DNA of 8,726 nt from an uncultured Lachnospiraceae bacterium (GTDB lineage: Bacteria > Bacillota_A > Clostridia > Lachnospirales > Lachnospiraceae), in contig CAJUDN010000035.1 of NCBI GenBank assembly GCA_910585355.1, forward strand, positions 1 to 8,726. Direction: 5' to 3'. The notes under the pieces are model-generated. The model did not search any database, was not told the origin of the DNA, and saw only the letters and a program-made list of their open reading frames with translations. Both the position numbers and the translations under genes were made by a program. Of this stretch, positions 6,267-8,726 are shown piece after piece (position 1 is the stretch's first letter; each line of letters starts with the position of its first letter).

Positions 6267-7159
6267 TCAATTTTGGAATTTCTGTATTCCCGCGGTGTGC
6301 AATTATAAAAGCGTTTAAATACTTTAGAAAAATTGCTGGGGCTGTCGAAACCGCATGATGCGGCAATTTCTGATATACTGTCCGCCGGATTCTTTAACAG
6401 CAGTTCAGCCCCGCGCATGATCCGGTATTTTAACAGATATTGAATGGGGGAAAGCTGGATGCTTTTTTTAAAGCAGCGCAGGCTTTCCCTCTTGCTGATA
6501 TGGGCGGCGCCTGAAATATCCGCCAGGGAGATATCATCAGCAAAATTATTGTGAATGAATGTAAGCATTTTTCTGAGACGGAGATTATCCTGATCCGGAG
6601 GAAGGTTCTGAATTTTAATCTGCGGCTGAAATTCCCCATATAAAAAAAGGCAGATGCGGGATAAGTTTTCCCGCACAAGAAACTCATACCCGTAACAATC
6701 TTTCGCAAGAGCATCAAACGCGAGGTTGAACCAGCCGGCCGCGTTTTTATTATTTTCGGCCTTTATGACATAGTGGGAGAAGTTGCTGCAGGTTAATAAC
6801 GGCCGCATATATTTTTTTGCAAATACAAGCTCCTCATTACCTGTAATAAGGGACGGACTGAAAACAAGAGAACGCAGTCTGTATTCCACGGCGGCCGCGG
6901 CATAATGAAGAATATTTGAATTGATAACGATACAGTCACCTCTTTCCAGAAGAAATGATCTGGAAGGGATTTTTATTTTCATCTGTCCGGCTTCTATGTA
7001 TATAATCTCCATTTCCTCATGCCAGTGCCAGGGGATGACGTCTTCAGACCTGTCCGTATGGCGGGAGGAATATCCGGCGCAGGGGAATTCAAGGCTTCCG
7101 TGGGGGTGAAGTTCTTTTGATACTTTATTCAGGTTTAATCCGCATTCCTGTAATGCCAT
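6245..7159 (-). CDS. AraC-family regulator with N-terminal cupin domain
   Basis: This 304-residue transcription factor has a cupin sensor at about 25-105, marked by VIPWHWHEEMEIIYIEAG (41-58) with H45, H47 and E49 placed as in metal- or sugar-sensing cupins, and RGDCIVINSNILHY at 73-86. The C-terminal AraC DNA-binding domain (about 195-295) has two helix-turn-helices, SLADISGAAHISKRESLRCF (211-230) and SISEIAASCGFDSPSNFSKV (261-280), then the typical FKRFYNCTPREYR. The start at 7159 (MALQEC) follows GGAG by 10 nt; the upstream extension crosses the promoter and is rejected. It diverges from an MFS transporter gene 135 bp away, which it probably activates in response to a small molecule, often a sugar in this family. 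It converges on the OPT gene but is probably not part of that system. Confidence 0.92.
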   Translation of the reverse strand: MALQECGLNLNKVSKELHPHGSLEFPCAGYSSRHTDRSEDVIPWHWHEEMEIIYIEAGQMKIKIPSRSFLLERGDCIVINSNILHYAAAAVEYRLRSLVFSPSLITGNEELVFAKKYMRPLLTCSNFSHYVIKAENNKNAAGWFNLAFDALAKDCYGYEFLVRENLSRICLFLYGEFQPQIKIQNLPPDQDNLRLRKMLTFIHNNFADDISLADISGAAHISKRESLRCFKKSIQLSPIQYLLKYRIMRGAELLLKNPADSISEIAASCGFDSPSNFSKVFKRFYNCTPREYRNSKIDFHCVTV

Positions 7160-7195
7160 ATGCTTGTTTCTCCTTCTGTCTGGCGCTTTTTTTAT

Positions 7196-7224
7196 ATTAT
7201 ATGTCCCAAAATGTATTGTATCAA
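7196..7224 (-). promoter_or_regulatory. Strong promoter of the AraC gene
   Basis: On the minus strand TTGATA (7224-7219) and TATAAT (7201-7196) are separated by exactly 17 bp; the -35 matches 5 of 6 and the -10 all 6. Transcription would start near 7189, giving a 30-nt leader. GTCC (7203-7206) and GGAC (7225-7228) flank the core as an 18-bp-spaced inverted repeat and could be a control site. A plus-strand promoter for the MFS gene is not clear: TTGTAT-17-TATTCT (7216-7244) is poor, fitting dependence on an activator. Confidence 0.75.
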
Positions 7225-7294
7225 GGACTATTTGACGGTATTCTTTTAATAAATCAAAAAGGGACAGCAGAACAGACACAAGGAGGATGATAAA

Positions 7295-8473
7295 ATGATT
7301 CATCTGTTATTAATTACTATTTATCTTGCTTTTATCAGTCTGGGCCTTCCGGATTCTCTTTTGGGTTCCGCATGGCCGGCCATGTATCAGGAGTTTTCTG
7401 TACCCGTTTCCTATGCGGGAGGGATTTCCATGATTATCGCTGTCGGGACAATTATTTCCAGCCTGCAAAGCGACGGACTTACCAGAAAATTTGGACCGGG
7501 AAAAGTTACGGCTGTCAGTGTGTTCATGACGGCCGCCGCCCTGTTTGGATTTTCAATCAGCCATTCCTACGCCGCGTTATGCTTCTGGGCAGTTCCTTAC
7601 GGGCTCGGGGCCGGAAGCGTTGACGCTTCTTTGAATAATTATGTTGCGCTCCATTATGCAAGCAGACATATGAGCTGGCTGCATTGTATGTGGGGTGTTG
7701 GCGCTTCCCTTGGCCCATATATCATGGGGTATGCGCTGACCGGAGGGCATGGGTGGAATATGGGATACCAATATGTCGCCGTTCTCCAGACGGTACTGGC
7801 CATACTACTGATTTTCAGCCTGCCGCTATGGAAAAAACAGGGAAACACGGATACAGGACGGGCGGAGGAACAAGTGGAAGCCGGACCGCTTTCCTTGCTT
7901 CAGATTGTTAAAATTCCGGGGGCAAAGGAAGTCATGGTCACATTTTTCTGCTACTGCGCGGTGGAACAGACAACCGGTCTCTGGGCAAGCAGCTATCTTG
8001 TGCTGCGCCGGGGAGTATCCGCAGAGACTGCCGCCGGATTTGCAGGCCTGTTTTTTATTGGGATTACAGCAGGCAGGGCTCTCAGCGGATTTCTGACGAT
8101 GAAACTTAAGGATACGCAGATGGTAAGGCTGGGGCTGGGGATTATTTTGGCCGGTATCGCGTCTGTACTTTTGCCGTTTGGCAGCGCAGGGGTTCTGTCA
8201 GGGCTGCTTTTGATTGGATTGGGCTGCGCCCCGGTCTACCCGTCCATCATACACTCCACGCCGGAACATTTTGGTGCTGCCAGGTCACAGGCTATGATTG
8301 GCGTACAAATGGCATCTGCCTATGCGGGAACCTGCCTTATGCCGCCGCTTTTCGGGCTTCTTGCAAATTATGTAAGCGTTTCTCTGTTTCCGGTTTATTT
8401 GCTGGCCGTATTGGTTCTTATGACTGCTATGTATGAAAAAATGTTATCGAAGGTTAGAAAGAGCAGGCAGTAA
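7295..8473 (+). CDS. MFS transporter, 12 membrane helices
   Basis: This 392-residue permease of the inner membrane is the usual length for the superfamily. Helix 1 carries GLPDSLLGSAWPAMY (17-31), a mark of one MFS group including sugar-type carriers. The loop between helices 2 and 3 has SDGLTRKFGPGK (59-70), a variant of the G-x-x-x-D-R-x-G-R-R motif. NNYVALHYASRHMSWLH (114-130) precedes helix 5, a polar loop at about 180-208 splits the two halves, and E224 lies within helix 7 (CAVEQTTGLWASSY, 221-234). The start at 7295 follows AGGAGG (7281-7286) by 8 nt. The gene stands alone, divergent from the AraC regulator, so its cargo is probably the compound that regulator senses. Sugar or another small organic molecule is possible; the direction of transport is not certain. 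Confidence 0.92.
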   Translation: MIHLLLITIYLAFISLGLPDSLLGSAWPAMYQEFSVPVSYAGGISMIIAVGTIISSLQSDGLTRKFGPGKVTAVSVFMTAAALFGFSISHSYAALCFWAVPYGLGAGSVDASLNNYVALHYASRHMSWLHCMWGVGASLGPYIMGYALTGGHGWNMGYQYVAVLQTVLAILLIFSLPLWKKQGNTDTGRAEEQVEAGPLSLLQIVKIPGAKEVMVTFFCYCAVEQTTGLWASSYLVLRRGVSAETAAGFAGLFFIGITAGRALSGFLTMKLKDTQMVRLGLGIILAGIASVLLPFGSAGVLSGLLLIGLGCAPVYPSIIHSTPEHFGAARSQAMIGVQMASAYAGTCLMPPLFGLLANYVSVSLFPVYLLAVLVLMTAMYEKMLSKVRKSRQ

Positions 8474-8540
8474 GCGGTTCTGCGTAAGGCGGGAATTTAA
8501 AAGCCGGGGAAACCGTATGAGAAAAAAGAAAACGGCTGAT

Positions 8541-8571
8541 CCCCATACCGGATGATATCTGCGGCATGGGG
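8541..8571. repeat. Hairpin in the MFS downstream region
   Basis: CCCCATACCG (8541-8550) pairs with CGGCATGGGG (8562-8571) with one A-C mismatch around an 11-nt loop. No T-run follows on the plus strand; on the minus strand the next bases include a T-rich tract (CCGTTTTCTTTTTTCTC). It may be part of the MFS 3' untranslated region or a second terminator element facing left. Confidence 0.45.
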
Positions 8572-8601
8572 GAGTTCCACACTTAAAAAAGTAAAAAAAA
8601 C

Positions 8602-8645
8602 ACGGGCGGCCGCAATAGAAAACAAACCTGCGGCCGCCTGTTGTT
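8602..8645. terminator. GC-rich hairpin terminator after the MFS gene
   Basis: GGCGGCCGCA (8605-8614) and TGCGGCCGCC (8629-8638) are exact reverse complements around a 14-nt loop. A G-T wobble plus two more pairs extend the stem to 13 bp (8602-8614 with 8629-8641). The plus-strand tail TTGTTTAAAT is moderately T-rich. A long A-rich stretch precedes the stem (8584-8600), giving a strong T-tract on the minus strand, so it should stop transcription from both sides. Each arm is itself the palindrome GCGGCCGC. Confidence 0.75.
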
Positions 8646-8684
8646 TAAATCATGCATATTTCTTCCAGGGGTGGAAAAAACACC

Positions 8685-8713
8685 TTGAAATTTGGGGAAA
8701 ACAAGTATATTAT
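8685..8713 (+). promoter_or_regulatory. Outward-facing promoter at the right edge
   Basis: TTGAAA (8685-8690) and TATTAT (8708-8713) are separated by 17 bp, each matching 5 of 6 consensus bases. It lies just past the MFS terminator and points out of the window, so a plus-strand gene or operon should begin shortly beyond 8726. A 5-4-5 inverted repeat, TTCCA/TGGAA (8663-8676), lies upstream and could bind a regulator. Confidence 0.65.
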
Positions 8714-8726
8714 TACACTAGGCAGA

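Noticed and set aside
7160..7303. N-terminal extension of the AraC gene overlapping the MFS start
   Set aside because: It would translate through the TTGATA-17-TATAAT promoter. The family-like protein begins at MALQEC with a ribosome site just before it.
8517..8555. Twelve-codon open frame (starting MRKKK) after the MFS gene
   Set aside because: It has no ribosome site, and its end overlaps a hairpin.
1..8726. CRISPR array, tRNA/rRNA gene, insertion sequence or phage/defence genes
   Set aside because: No regular spaced repeats, RNA gene signatures, transposase motifs or defence-type domains were seen; the genes are metabolic, transport and regulatory.

Overview
The window reads as ordinary chromosomal DNA of an anaerobic Firmicute, most likely a gut Lachnospiraceae/Clostridia-type bacterium. 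The reasons are strong AGGAGG-type ribosome sites in front of most genes, vegetative promoters of the TTGATA-17-TATAAT kind, moderate G+C judged by eye, and a mix of LysR and AraC regulators with OPT and MFS transporters. The genus cannot be fixed from the sequence alone.

Left block (105-6230) looks like one divergent catabolic locus. On the minus strand, an M20-family metallo-deacylase/peptidase (1178-2428) is followed, after a hairpin, by a LysR-type regulator (105-1031). On the plus strand, a tight three-gene operon encodes a DUF1177 protein (2847-3791), an AroM-family protein (3800-4489) and an OPT-family transporter (4530-6230). A 418-bp divergent control region (2429-2846) separates the two arms. 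It holds no gene but at least five clear inverted repeats: two perfect palindromes of 14 and 16 bp whose centres lie 33 bp apart, a 9-bp repeat over the proposed M20 -35 box, a 10-bp repeat at the proposed M20 start point, and a 10-bp repeat overlapping a TATAAT box in front of the plus-strand operon.

My reading of this block is a substrate-inducible uptake and breakdown system. OPT would import a small peptide or peptide-like compound, M20 would cleave an amide bond with two metal ions, and DUF1177 and AroM would process the substrate or product. AroM here carries two cysteines (C99 and C192) placed as in the Asp/Glu racemase fold. DUF1177 has a strand / D-x-D-G / helix / strand / H-x-C-P layout reminiscent of zinc aminopeptidases. 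LysR is the likely inducer-responsive regulator. The substrate is unknown, and the two poorly described families make this the most interesting part of the window.

Right block (6245-8473) is a second divergent pair: an AraC regulator with an N-terminal cupin sensor domain (minus strand, 6245-7159) and a 12-helix MFS transporter (plus strand, 7295-8473), with an excellent AraC promoter between them. The AraC gene converges on the OPT gene with only 14 bp between stop codons. Past the MFS gene lies a GC-rich hairpin terminator, then a good outward-facing promoter (8685-8713) for a gene beyond the right edge. The first 104 bases hold no gene I can name.
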